From: Maribacter sp. MJ134
Lineage (GTDB): Bacteria; Bacteroidota; Bacteroidia; Flavobacteriales; Flavobacteriaceae
NCBI RefSeq assembly: GCF_003970695.1
Contig: NZ_CP034570.1
Coordinates: forward strand, 248,001-312,000
Length of the DNA: 64,000 nucleotides
Direction: 5' to 3'
Positions 8,769-16,789 of this stretch are shown in pieces (within the stretch, counting starts at the first letter, position 1; every line of letters begins with the position of its first letter). Made by a program: the position numbers and the translations under genes. The notes beneath the pieces are model-generated. The model did no database searches and had not been told where the DNA came from. It was given only the letters and a program-made list of their open reading frames with translations.

Positions 8769-9917
8769 TTGAAATCACTTCTCCTAATATTGGGTAATGC
8801 ACGGTATTTTGGCCCCTCTTGGGTATTTGCCAGTTTAAATATTCTTTTTGGTACTTGGGCCATTTATATCCCAAGCGTAAAAGAATCGTTGGCGATAAAC
8901 AATTCGGAGTTAGGAATTGCCATTTTCTTTCTGTCACTTGGCGTATTCTCCATATTTCCGTTTGCGTCAACCATAATTAATAGGTTTGGGGTAGGTAAAA
9001 CAACCTGGTATGGGGTAATAGGTAGTTCGTTTGCCGCTATGTTACCTTTACTTGCACCATCCTATTATAGTTTGATGGCGGCACTATTCATTTTCGGAGC
9101 TACCAATGGTTTTACGGATATTTCTATGAATACCTTGGTCACGGAGATAGAGAAGAAAGATAAAGCGAAGTTTATGTCCGCGTCCCATGGTTTTTTCAGT
9201 CTTGGTGGGGTTTTGGCGGGTTTAGGTAGTTTTCTCATAGGACCTTTAGATAATCCTGTTTTGCATATGGGCATGGCCGTACTTCTGGTGCTTGTGGTAA
9301 ATCTTGTTTTTTATAGAAAGTACGTATCCGTTATAGCAGCACCTATTGTAAAAGAGCCTTTTAGTTTAGGATTATTTAAACCGCTTATGCTTTTAGGGAT
9401 AATTTCATTTATTGCTATGGGGAGTGAAGGCGCCATAGTAGATTGGAGTGGTATTTATTTAAAGGAGGTTAGCATAGCTCCGGAAGCACTCTGGGGCGTA
9501 GGATTTTTAGGGTTTCAGATAACCATGACCTTGGGGCGTTTCTTAGGTGACCAAATGAGCAACGTAATGGGCTCTGTAAAAATGGTGGCCCTGGGTACAA
9601 TTTTAGCTGTAGCGGGCTATGTTCTTGTGTTAACCGTTAATACGGGTCTGGTCATAGCAGGCTTTGCTTTGTGTGGTCTTGGTTTTTCGGTAATGGTGCC
9701 AGAAATATTTAGAATAGGAGGTAATGTCAAAGGAGTGGATTCTTCCCAAGGTGTGGCTTTTATTGCAGGAACCGGTTATGCAGGTTTTCTGTGTGCTCCC
9801 CCTATTTTGGGATTTTTAGCGGAAAACTATTCACTCAAAGTCTGTTTCATGGTTCTTTTGGCAGTGGCGTTGTTAATTCTAATGGCAACTTTGAGTCTAA
9901 AAAAACGACCAAGCTAA
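8769..9917 (+). CDS. MFS transporter
   Basis: The 382-residue protein has about twelve hydrophobic helices and the organisation of small major facilitator permeases (loop motif NRFGVGKTTWYG between helices 2 and 3, GRFLGDQ between helices 8 and 9). The likely start is the TTG at 8769, because the first in-frame ATG falls after the second helix. Several flavobacterial relatives are annotated as sugar or fucose-type MFS proteins, but the substrate is not evident. Its position after kynureninase makes an aromatic amino acid derivative one possibility, which is inference only. Confidence 0.85.
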   Translation: MKSLLLILGNARYFGPSWVFASLNILFGTWAIYIPSVKESLAINNSELGIAIFFLSLGVFSIFPFASTIINRFGVGKTTWYGVIGSSFAAMLPLLAPSYYSLMAALFIFGATNGFTDISMNTLVTEIEKKDKAKFMSASHGFFSLGGVLAGLGSFLIGPLDNPVLHMGMAVLLVLVVNLVFYRKYVSVIAAPIVKEPFSLGLFKPLMLLGIISFIAMGSEGAIVDWSGIYLKEVSIAPEALWGVGFLGFQITMTLGRFLGDQMSNVMGSVKMVALGTILAVAGYVLVLTVNTGLVIAGFALCGLGFSVMVPEIFRIGGNVKGVDSSQGVAFIAGTGYAGFLCAPPILGFLAENYSLKVCFMVLLAVALLILMATLSLKKRPS

Positions 9918-9933
9918 TTTTATAAAACTATTT

Positions 9934-10259
9934 TTAATCTAGGTTGTTCCTAATTTTAAATTCCTTGTTTCCTTCGCCCATTTGTCTTATGAAATCTTGC
10001 ATCTCCTTTGTAAGTAAAAGCTGGTTTTGTGTATCCCAATAGGTCTTTTTGTATGGAAATTTTAATTTGAAGATATCCTTTTGTTCATTTACGTTACTCT
10101 TTATTCTCTCATTGCCAAAAATTATGTGCGGTGTTGGAGGTAATTTCTACTTTAAATAGGCATTTCAATTAAGGAATCGGCGATTAAGGCTTTGTGATTA
10201 TTTTGACAAAGCAGTAAAAAAGCAATAAAAAGAATGACTTTGGTAAGGTTGATTTTCAT
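9934..10259 (-). pseudogene. Decayed gene for a small secreted protein (two frameshifts)
   Basis: On the minus strand an ATG at 10259 opens a clear signal peptide (MKINLTKVILFIAFLLLC), but the frame stops after 35 codons. Reading then continues sensibly in a second frame (LFKVEITSNT) and, after another shift, in a third frame (PHIIFGNERIKSN through KKTYWDTQNQLLLTKEMQDF) to a stop at 9934-9936. The rebuilt product would be about 105 residues. Either the gene is broken by two small indels or the sequence has two errors. The family was not recognised. It fills most of the gap between the MFS and lipoprotein genes. Confidence 0.6.
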
Positions 10260-10301
10260 GAATAACTATGCTATTCTTTCTCAATTAAAAATAAGACCAA
10301 A

Positions 10302-10976
10302 TTACTTCACTTCAATGCCTGTAAAATAGAGCATAAAGTTGCTATCTGGCATTTTATGCATACCGGCTATATGTAAACCGTTTAAATTCTTATAATCTTC
10401 CCAACTGGTAATCATGGAAGGTTCCTCTTGGTTTCCTTTTCTAAAGACCCATTCCTTTATCCTATAGTCTTTACCAAAGTAAAAATCATAGGCGTCTCCC
10501 GGAGTATAACCACCTTCACTACCATAAACAATGGTCAGTTTTTGCATAGCTTCCTTGCTTATAGGAGCGTCGCTAGTGGCTTCATGTTCGTAGGTGAAAT
10601 TATTCTGGTCCCAAACCAATTGGAAGGGTCCTAAAAGCCAAAATTTATCGTTAATAAATCCACCATCTGTTTTCATGATGGTACTATCCATGGACATTCG
10701 ATTATAACGAACCGTGTCCTCTCTCGTCGTCAGAACTATGTTATTGGTTTTTGGCTCCCAGAGCCAGGTACGCTCAAAATGAGAGGAATCCCTATCTACA
10801 TTAAAAGTGTATTTGATATGAGATATGGTTTTCCAGTTCTCAAAACCGTGTGCATTGGCTACTTTTTCTAAAATTGTAAGTTCCTTTATAGCGGTTTTTG
10901 GTTCTTCCTTTTTATCATCTTTACAACTTACAGAAAGAAGAAGAATTGCCATTATTCCTAAGATATAGTTCTTCAT
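10302..10976 (-). CDS. Hypothetical lipoprotein
   Basis: The 224-residue product starts with a lipoprotein signal (MKNYILGIMAILLLSVSC), with Cys18 as the expected lipidation site followed by charged KDDKKEE. The mature part is rich in beta strands with conserved-looking aromatic positions (WKTISHIKYTF, RTWLWEPKTN, DAYDFYFGKDYRIKEWVFRKG). This resembles LolA-like or DUF-type lipid-carrier beta-barrel halves, but I cannot assign a family. It is expected at the inner or outer membrane facing the periplasm. It diverges from the sigma factor gene, and the 77 bp between them contains a 16 bp palindrome. Confidence 0.8.
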   Translation of the reverse strand: MKNYILGIMAILLLSVSCKDDKKEEPKTAIKELTILEKVANAHGFENWKTISHIKYTFNVDRDSSHFERTWLWEPKTNNIVLTTREDTVRYNRMSMDSTIMKTDGGFINDKFWLLGPFQLVWDQNNFTYEHEATSDAPISKEAMQKLTIVYGSEGGYTPGDAYDFYFGKDYRIKEWVFRKGNQEEPSMITSWEDYKNLNGLHIAGMHKMPDSNFMLYFTGIEVK

Positions 10977-10996
10977 AAAACTTGGTATTTAGCGTA

Positions 10997-11012
10997 AAGA
11001 TATTAATATCTT
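10997..11012. promoter_or_regulatory. Perfect 16 bp palindrome, possible operator
   Basis: AAGATATTAATATCTT is its own reverse complement and lies in the 77 bp divergent region between the lipoprotein and sigma factor genes, about 12 bp upstream of the plus-strand -7 candidate. It would cover the -33 area of that promoter. A dimeric regulator site is plausible, but AT-rich palindromes also arise by chance. Confidence 0.4.
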
Positions 11013-11023
11013 AATCTTATGCC

Positions 11024-11031
11024 TATTTTTG
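11024..11031 (+). promoter_or_regulatory. Candidate -7 box (TATTTTTG) for the sigma factor gene
   Basis: The 8-mer matches TAnnTTTG and ends 22 bp before the GTG at 11054 and 79 bp before the alternative TTG at 11111. No standard -33 TTG was seen; the palindrome occupies that place. Confidence 0.4.
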
Positions 11032-11053
11032 AAATACCTAAAAATACCAGAGA

Positions 11054-11683
11054 GTGACCTTCATAAGAAAACTGTGTCTAATCATCATAAACAACCAATT
11101 CAAAATAAAATTGGATTCTGATGACCCCTACAAGGACGTAAGTGACGAAGATCTAGTTCTTAAAATAGTTGAAAAGAAAGACTCTATGATGTTTGGAGTC
11201 TTGTACGACCGTTACGCAAAAATGGTCTATAACAAGTGTTATGGCTTTGCCAAATCCCAAAAGGAGGCAGAGGATTTAACGCAGGATGTCTTTTTAATGC
11301 TATTTGTTAAATTAGGTTCTTTTAAAGGAAGGTCTAAGTTTTCGACCTGGCTTTATTCGTTTACCTATAACTTTTGTGTAAATTATGTAAATAGGGATAA
11401 AGGAAGGAAAATTAGTGATAAGGCCAATAACATAGAGGACACCGAATATAAGTTGTCAGTTGAGGTGACGGATGAGAGTTTGTTGGACCTACAAGTAGAG
11501 AAGTTGAAAAGAGCGTTGGAAATGATACCGCCAGAGGATAAGAGTTTATTATTACTTAAATATCAAGATGGAGTATCTATTAAAGAGTTGGAGACTATCT
11601 TGGAGATAGGCAGTAGTGCGGTAAAAATGCGCTTAAAAAGAGCAAAAGCAAGAGTAATTGAAACCTATAATTCATTACCCTAG
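11054..11683 (+). CDS. ECF-type RNA polymerase sigma factor
   Basis: The 209-residue protein has sigma-70 region 2 (FGVLYDRYAKMVYNKCYGF, AEDLTQDVFLMLF, FSTWLYSFTYNFCVNYVNR) and region 4 (IPPEDKSLLLLKYQDGVSIKELETILEI and MRLKRAKAR as the recognition helix). It would direct RNA polymerase to a small regulon. The start is uncertain: GTG at 11054 (209 residues) or TTG at 11111 (190 residues, beginning just before DSDDPYKDVSDEDLVL). A 65-codon gene starts immediately after the stop and may encode its partner. No classical anti-sigma membrane protein follows. Confidence 0.9.
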   Translation: MTFIRKLCLIIINNQFKIKLDSDDPYKDVSDEDLVLKIVEKKDSMMFGVLYDRYAKMVYNKCYGFAKSQKEAEDLTQDVFLMLFVKLGSFKGRSKFSTWLYSFTYNFCVNYVNRDKGRKISDKANNIEDTEYKLSVEVTDESLLDLQVEKLKRALEMIPPEDKSLLLLKYQDGVSIKELETILEIGSSAVKMRLKRAKARVIETYNSLP

Positions 11684-11881
11684 ATGTTAGAACAAAACAA
11701 AAATCCGTTTAAGGGAATTCAGGGAGATCTTAAGGATGTTCCACCAGAATTGCGTAAGAAAGTGATGCACGATATCGCCATAGCGAAACTTATCATGGAA
11801 ATGGCTACATTGTTTACGGGTAATTATTCAGCGATAATAGAAGGTATGCTTAAAACATCGGATTCAAATAGTAAGAAATAA
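11684..11881 (+). CDS. Small conserved-looking protein, possible sigma-factor partner
   Basis: The ATG abuts the stop of the sigma factor gene with no spacer, so translation is almost surely coupled. The 65-residue product is hydrophilic with helices (PPELRKKVMHDIAIAKLIME), no membrane segment and no metal motif. Its tight coupling suggests a regulator of the sigma factor or of the MscS-type channel 24 bp downstream, but this is inference from position. No family was recognised. Confidence 0.7.
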   Translation: MLEQNKNPFKGIQGDLKDVPPELRKKVMHDIAIAKLIMEMATLFTGNYSAIIEGMLKTSDSNSKK

Positions 11882-11905
11882 TAATTAAAGAGATAGTCAT
11901 AAATT

Positions 11906-12733
11906 ATGGAAACAGTAGGACAATGGAAAGATCTTATATTTGAGACATTGGGCTCAATCTTAAAGGATATTGCTTCGGCACTACCCGGCATTTTTGGCGC
12001 CTTTGTAGTGTTGTTATTCGGATGGATTACGATAAAAATAGTCTCTTTTATCGTTAAAAAAATCCTTAAAATAGCCAAGGTAGAAGTATTATCTAACAAG
12101 GTAAACGACGCAAAACTTTTCGGAGACTCTGACATAAAGATAGATATAGCCAAGGTACTCCTAAGTTTTATAAAGGGTGTGTTATGGTTGGTATTCATAA
12201 TCGTTGCCGCAGATGTAATGAACTTAAAGATTATCTCCAGTGAGATAGCTAATCTATTAAGGTACCTTCCCATACTATTGTCCGCCCTCATCATTTTCAT
12301 GATAGGGCTGTATTTGGCAAAAGCCATCAAGAACACGGTTACCACGGTTTTTGAGTCTATGGACTTGGGCGGTGGCAAGATGTTGGGCAACGTTCTTTTC
12401 TATATGATAATAATTTTTGTGAGTATTACCGCGCTCAATCAGGCAGGTATTGATACGACCATAATTACTAGTAATTTCACTATAATATTAGGTGCTTTTC
12501 TTTTTGCTGCTGCCTTGGCGTTAGGTCTAGGTTCTAGAGAAGTGGTGGGTGACCTGCTACTAACCTTTTATACGAGAAAAATTTATGAAGTGGGGGATAA
12601 GGTTAAAATAGGTAAAATAGAAGGTAGGGTAGAGGCTATCGATAATATTTCTGTTATTGTTAAAACTAAATCCGGTAAGGTAGTTGTTCCCATCAAAAAA
12701 GTGGTGAATAAAACCGTTGAGGTAGAAGATTAA
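11906..12733 (+). CDS. MscS-type mechanosensitive channel protein
   Basis: The 275-residue membrane protein has an N-terminal helix (ALPGIFGAFVVLLFGWITIK) of the kind repeated in conserved-TM-helix channel proteins, further helices at about 85-110, 115-140 and 170-190, and the pore-lining third MscS helix (AAALALGLGSREVVGDLLL) followed by the start of the beta domain (VGDKVKIGKIEGRVEAIDNI). The cytoplasmic C-terminal domain of full MscS is mostly missing, so the protein stops after the beta domain. It should release solutes under hypo-osmotic stress. It is the third gene of a run with the sigma factor and the 65-residue protein. Confidence 0.85.
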   Translation: METVGQWKDLIFETLGSILKDIASALPGIFGAFVVLLFGWITIKIVSFIVKKILKIAKVEVLSNKVNDAKLFGDSDIKIDIAKVLLSFIKGVLWLVFIIVAADVMNLKIISSEIANLLRYLPILLSALIIFMIGLYLAKAIKNTVTTVFESMDLGGGKMLGNVLFYMIIIFVSITALNQAGIDTTIITSNFTIILGAFLFAAALALGLGSREVVGDLLLTFYTRKIYEVGDKVKIGKIEGRVEAIDNISVIVKTKSGKVVVPIKKVVNKTVEVED

Positions 12734-12757
12734 AGATTAGTAAATTATTATAGGTAT

Positions 12758-12786
12758 AGGCGGGGCATATTGCTCCGCTTTTTTTA
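12758..12786 (+). terminator. Rho-independent terminator after the channel gene
   Basis: GCGGGGCA and TGCTCCGC form an 8 bp stem with one G-T pair, followed by a T run. It lies 25 bp after the stop at 12733. Confidence 0.75.
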
Positions 12787-12836
12787 TTTATTATGATTAT
12801 CAAATTTTTGCGTGGTAGGTTTAGTAATTATTTCCT

Positions 12837-12844
12837 TAATTTTG
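12837..12844 (+). promoter_or_regulatory. Candidate -7 box (TAATTTTG) for the ClpP gene
   Basis: The 8-mer matches TAnnTTTG and ends 22 bp before the ATG at 12867. An upstream TTTTTG at 12805-12810 is a possible -33 element, although its spacing is longer than usual. Confidence 0.4.
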
Positions 12845-12866
12845 ATGTCTAGAAAAAACTTTATTT

Positions 12867-13415
12867 ATGAGTGCTAAAAAAGGAAAAATACAAGAGGCTA
12901 TAGATGAGAAAATGCTAGAAGAAAGAAAGGTATTTCTTTGGGGCATGGTAGACGATGATTCAGCAAAACATGTGATAGATAGATTGTTGTATTTGGATAT
13001 GCAAAATAATAAGGAAATACAATTATACATTAATAGTCCCGGTGGTTATGTTACTTCCGGATTTGCCATGTATGATACCATTAAGGCATTGAAAAGTCCC
13101 GTTTCTACTATATGTACTGGCCTTGCGGCGTCTATGGGGTCTATCTTACTTTCTGTTGGAAAAAAAGGAAGACGTTTTATACAGCCACATGCACAGGTGA
13201 TGATTCATCAACCAAGTGGAGGAGCAAGGGGACAGGCCTCTAATATAGAAATCCAGGCAAGGGAAATTATTAAGACCAAAGAGTTAAGTGCCCAAATCCT
13301 TGCGGATAATTGTGGTCAAAAATTTGATAAGGTCCTAAAGGATTTTGATAGGGATTACTGGATGAACGCCCAGGAGTCAATTGAATATGGTATTGTAGAT
13401 GGTGTTCTAGAATAA
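12867..13415 (+). CDS. clpP: ClpP-family serine protease
   Basis: The 182-residue protein contains the full Clp peptidase triad: Ser89 in GLAASMGSIL, His114 in QVMIHQPSGGARGQASNIE and Asp163 in DRDYWMNA. Standard ClpP forms a tetradecamer that degrades unfolded proteins delivered by ClpX or ClpA. This copy has a short N-terminus with no propeptide and is somewhat shorter than housekeeping ClpP (about 195-225 residues). It is not next to tig or clpX, so it may be a second ClpP paralogue. The gene is flanked by terminators on both sides and is probably monocistronic. Confidence 0.9.
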   Translation: MSAKKGKIQEAIDEKMLEERKVFLWGMVDDDSAKHVIDRLLYLDMQNNKEIQLYINSPGGYVTSGFAMYDTIKALKSPVSTICTGLAASMGSILLSVGKKGRRFIQPHAQVMIHQPSGGARGQASNIEIQAREIIKTKELSAQILADNCGQKFDKVLKDFDRDYWMNAQESIEYGIVDGVLE

Positions 13416-13430
13416 CCATTCTATATCGGT

Positions 13431-13473
13431 ATTAAAAAAGTCCTTCTCTTAATTTGAGAAGGACTTTTTTAAT
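13431..13473. terminator. Bidirectional terminator
   Basis: A perfect 18 bp inverted repeat (ATTAAAAAAGTCCTTCTC, 7-nt loop, then its complement) has T runs on both strands. It serves the plus-strand clpP and the convergent minus-strand OmpA-family gene. Confidence 0.9.
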
Positions 13474-13491
13474 ATTCACTTATTGTATGAT

Positions 13492-15438
13492 TTATTTGGT
13501 GCTCAATACTCCTTTTTTGATTTGAACTATTGGAAACTCCGTTCTTCTGTTCAACTCTAATTCTTCCGGTGAACAGTCTTTTTTGCTGGTACAATGGTTA
13601 ATGGGCATTCGTTTACCAAATCCTTTGTAAGAAATTATTCTGTCTTCCGATATACCATTGGCAATCAAATATTCGTAGGTAGATTTTGCTCTTCTTTGAG
13701 AAAGACCATCGTTATAGTTATGACTTCCAACAGGGTCTGTGTGGGCCTCTAATTTTATGATCATATCAGGATAGGTCTTGGTCATTACACGAACAACTTT
13801 ATCCAATTCCAAGGCGGCATCCGGTCGTATGTTACTTTTATTGAAATCAAAATAAATCTTGTTCAAATCGGCCAAAAGCTTAAGGTCCAGTACCGGTTCT
13901 AAGACAATATCTTTTCGTATCATCTTCTGTTTATTAGGTGTTTCCGATGTATTGAAATAGATAGTTTTGTGTGGGTGGGTTTTTCTAACCGCTTCAATCA
14001 TGTAGGTCGTTTTTCTATTGATTGGAAATCTGTAGTAACCCTTCTCATCGGTAACAGCCTGTGCTACCAAAGTATTTGTTTTTTGGTCAAATAATTTTAT
14101 ATGAACACTATCTAGGGGTTGTTCGTTAACACCATCAATTACAAATCCTTCTACATCCAAAGCAGGGGTAAACTTAAACTTATAGATATCATCACCACCC
14201 ATTCCTCCTTCTCGGTTAGAACTTACATAACCGTCTATTCCGTTTGGAAGACCATAGTAACCAAAATCGTCGCTAGAGCTGTTAATAGGAGTACCTAAAT
14301 TAATTACATCTACGATTTCACCTTCTTCATTGGATATGGTTGAAAACACATCTAACTGACCAAATCCTACATGACCATCAGAACTAAAGAACAATTTTCC
14401 TTCTTCGTTTATGAAGGGAAACATTTCGTTACCTTCCGTATTCACAGCGGGCCCTGCGTTAATAGGTGAACCAACACCACCTCGGTCATGAATTTCAGAA
14501 TAATAGATATCCGTACCACCGTACCCTCCAGGTCTATCAGAAGTAAAATACAGTCTTTTTCTGTCTGGTGTAACGGATGGGTGACCTGTGGAATAGTAAT
14601 CACCATTTACGCGCAAACCCCTGTTTTCCGTCCACTCACCATCTACAAGTTTAGCACTATATATTTTCAGGTTTATTTCATCGAACGCACCATAGCCTTC
14701 TTTTTTGTCAAAGAAATTGTTTCTAGTGAAGTAGATGATAGTATCATTCTTATAATCCGTGGAAAATATTAAAGAGCTTTCATGAAATTTGGTATTTACA
14801 TCGCCCTTCAATCTAGTAGGAACAGATAATTCGTTATCTCCCTGCACTACAAACAGGTCTAGCCAAGGCTCTTCGTTCCAACCATAAGTGTCTCCGGTAA
14901 CAATGTCTCTCCTAGAAGAAGCAAAATACAGGTCTCCACCTCTTGAGAAGGTTCCAAAATCACTTTCGGTAGAGTTGAAAGTAACCGGTTCTACCTCGTA
15001 ACGCTGTCTACTATTAAAAACTACAGAGGCCATATTCCCATCTTTAAGAAAACGCTTTAAACGAGAATCATTTTTGTTGAACTTTTTATATTTCCTCAAC
15101 CATTTTGCTGACTCCTCATGATTACCATTGCTATAAAGTGCCATGGCGTATTTAAAGTAATAGTCCGTAGGTAGCGTAGCATTATTGATTACCGCCTTAA
15201 AGTGTGGAATCGATTTTTTGTAATCTCTGATAAGCAGGTAACATTCTGCTAATTGTTGGTGGGCATAATCGCTGTTAAGCCCTCCTTCTATCATTCGTTC
15301 ATACTCCGCAATTGCTTTGATATAAGAGAATTTACTAAAGAAATAGTCTCCTTTTTTCTGTGCACCATACTGCGCAATGGTAAGTTGGCAGGCAAACAGA
15401 AAGGCGACCAATAAAACTGAATTTTTAAAACTTTTCAT
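13492..15438 (-). CDS. OmpA-family protein with TPR and beta-propeller (PorE-like)
   Basis: The 648-residue outer membrane or periplasmic protein has a signal peptide, TPR-like helices (about 35-130), WD40-like PD40 repeats (for example RLYFTSDRPGGYGGTDIYYS), a carboxypeptidase-regulatory domain (about 420-500) and a C-terminal OmpA peptidoglycan-binding domain (IYFDFNKSNIRPDAALELDK, EAHTDPVGS). This order is that of PorE-type proteins, which anchor the type IX secretion machinery to peptidoglycan, and of relatives encoded behind PorP/SprF genes. It is 48 bp behind such a gene and forms an operon with it. It is probably a paralogue dedicated to one or a few adhesins rather than the core PorE; this is inference. 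Confidence 0.88.
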   Translation of the reverse strand: MKSFKNSVLLVAFLFACQLTIAQYGAQKKGDYFFSKFSYIKAIAEYERMIEGGLNSDYAHQQLAECYLLIRDYKKSIPHFKAVINNATLPTDYYFKYAMALYSNGNHEESAKWLRKYKKFNKNDSRLKRFLKDGNMASVVFNSRQRYEVEPVTFNSTESDFGTFSRGGDLYFASSRRDIVTGDTYGWNEEPWLDLFVVQGDNELSVPTRLKGDVNTKFHESSLIFSTDYKNDTIIYFTRNNFFDKKEGYGAFDEINLKIYSAKLVDGEWTENRGLRVNGDYYSTGHPSVTPDRKRLYFTSDRPGGYGGTDIYYSEIHDRGGVGSPINAGPAVNTEGNEMFPFINEEGKLFFSSDGHVGFGQLDVFSTISNEEGEIVDVINLGTPINSSSDDFGYYGLPNGIDGYVSSNREGGMGGDDIYKFKFTPALDVEGFVIDGVNEQPLDSVHIKLFDQKTNTLVAQAVTDEKGYYRFPINRKTTYMIEAVRKTHPHKTIYFNTSETPNKQKMIRKDIVLEPVLDLKLLADLNKIYFDFNKSNIRPDAALELDKVVRVMTKTYPDMIIKLEAHTDPVGSHNYNDGLSQRRAKSTYEYLIANGISEDRIISYKGFGKRMPINHCTSKKDCSPEELELNRRTEFPIVQIKKGVLSTK

Positions 15439-15486
15439 GATGTAGGATTTAATATTTTTGGGACTAAACGTATTGGGGTTCTTTAA

Positions 15487-16392
15487 TTAGAAATATCTTG
15501 GGGACTTTATTGGACCTCTTTGTTTCTTTCTAAGTTCATAGATTAGAATTATTTCGTGGGTTCCTCCAGTATAAGGTCTAATAGTTGAGGTAGGTAAATC
15601 ATAGGCATAACCTACTCTAATATCTTTCGAAACTTGATAATCCATCATTGCTCCAAAGTTCGAAGCGTCATTAACCCTGTAGGAAGCACCTATCCAGAAC
15701 TTTTCATTAAAAAGAAAGTTTGCCGTAAAATCATAAGTGGCCGGAGCTCCGTTCGTAAATTTTGTAATAACGGTCGGTTTAAATTTTGTGTTTTCAGATA
15801 TATCTAAAACCAAGCCCCCAATAGCGTAATAACTATTTCTTTCTAGAGCCTGGAACTCACCTTCGTTCAAATCCGTGTTAAGAATTCTCGGAGATGAAAT
15901 CCCCGCATACCATCTATTGGAACCAATATAAAAACCCGCTCCAAAATTGGGGTTCCAACTATTAAAGTTAGAATTAAAGAACACGTCGTTGGGGTCAGGA
16001 TTTTCCAAGGTATAATTGGTAAAACCTGCCTTGAGACCAAATGACATTTTTACTTCTTCGTTTACTGGAACGGTATAGGAGAAATCCCCATATACATAAT
16101 TTGTACTTTCAAAACCTAAACGGTCGTTTATATAGGAAATACCCAAACCAACCCTATCGTTTCTTAAGGGAGAGTGAACGGAAAATGTGCTAGTTCTTGG
16201 ATTTCCTTCCAATCCGGCCCACTGATTTCTATGAAGAACAGTGGCGTTAAGTGTTCCTCTGCTTCCTGCATAGGCTGGGTTAACAGAGATTGTATTGTAC
16301 ATATACTGTGTAAATTGGGGTAACTGTTGAGCGGTAGCAATGGTTCCGATAAAGACCATTAGGATTAATGTTACCTTTTTAAGATTGTTCAT
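15487..16392 (-). CDS. Type IX secretion PorP/SprF family outer membrane protein
   Basis: The 301-residue protein has a signal peptide ending about IATAQ and the family signature QFTQYMYNTISVNPAYAGSR, followed by an outer membrane beta-barrel ending in an aromatic residue (SPRYF). SprF of Flavobacterium johnsoniae is needed to secrete the adhesin SprB, and each SprF-like protein is thought to serve a cognate type B cargo. It leads a two-gene operon with the OmpA-family gene. The gene before it encodes a type A cargo and is separated by a terminator, so its own cargo is not obvious from position. Confidence 0.9.
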   Translation of the reverse strand: MNNLKKVTLILMVFIGTIATAQQLPQFTQYMYNTISVNPAYAGSRGTLNATVLHRNQWAGLEGNPRTSTFSVHSPLRNDRVGLGISYINDRLGFESTNYVYGDFSYTVPVNEEVKMSFGLKAGFTNYTLENPDPNDVFFNSNFNSWNPNFGAGFYIGSNRWYAGISSPRILNTDLNEGEFQALERNSYYAIGGLVLDISENTKFKPTVITKFTNGAPATYDFTANFLFNEKFWIGASYRVNDASNFGAMMDYQVSKDIRVGYAYDLPTSTIRPYTGGTHEIILIYELRKKQRGPIKSPRYF

Positions 16393-16721
16393 GATTTTTA
16401 GATTAAATTCTTACTAGCTGATACTGGGGTATCGTAAATAGGTTAATTATAAGACAAATTTAGATATAAGTACATAAACTTGCTAAATTGCACGACTAAG
16501 GTGTAAGTAAATTCGTTCTTGTGTATAAAAATCGTTTAACCGTAGGGTATCTTGGTTGTAATTATGAGGGTGTTTACTCCAAGTGTCTTACACATGTTGG
16601 CTCTTATACAAAGAGATTTCAAAAGGTATTTCCCAGAATCCTTTGGAAAATATAGTATGGTTACTGTCCCGCAGTTAATATGTTGTCTTGTAGAAGGATT
16701 TTATGAATTTTCGAAAAAAGA
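16393..16721. other. Intergenic region upstream of the PorP/SprF operon
   Basis: This stretch carries the promoter region of the minus-strand PorP/SprF gene. A TAAATTTG box on the minus strand at 16455-16462 is the best -7 candidate. A plus-strand frame of 73 codons (16552-16773) ends inside the terminator hairpin of the neighbouring gene and has no recognisable features, so it is not called. Confidence 0.5.
16455..16462 (-). promoter_or_regulatory. Candidate -7 box (TAAATTTG) for the PorP/SprF operon
   Basis: The element matches TAnnTTTG on the minus strand and lies 63 bp upstream of the ATG at 16392, which would give a short leader. Confidence 0.4.
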
Positions 16722-16768
16722 GTTGGCCCGAACCGTAATACACAAATATGCGAACGGTTCGGGCCAAC
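16722..16768 (-). terminator. Strong terminator after the galactose-oxidase-like gene
   Basis: GTTGGCCCGAACCGT and its exact complement form a 15 bp GC-rich stem with a 17-nt loop. On the minus strand it is followed by TCTTTTTTCG. It lies 21 bp after the stop at 16790 and isolates this gene from the PorP/SprF operon. Confidence 0.85.
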
Positions 16769-16789
16769 AGTAATAAATAATATCTTGCT

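Noticed and set aside
16552-16773. 73-codon plus-strand frame between the oxidase and PorP/SprF genes
   Set aside because: It runs into the GC-rich terminator stem, lacks recognisable domains and has no clear start signal.
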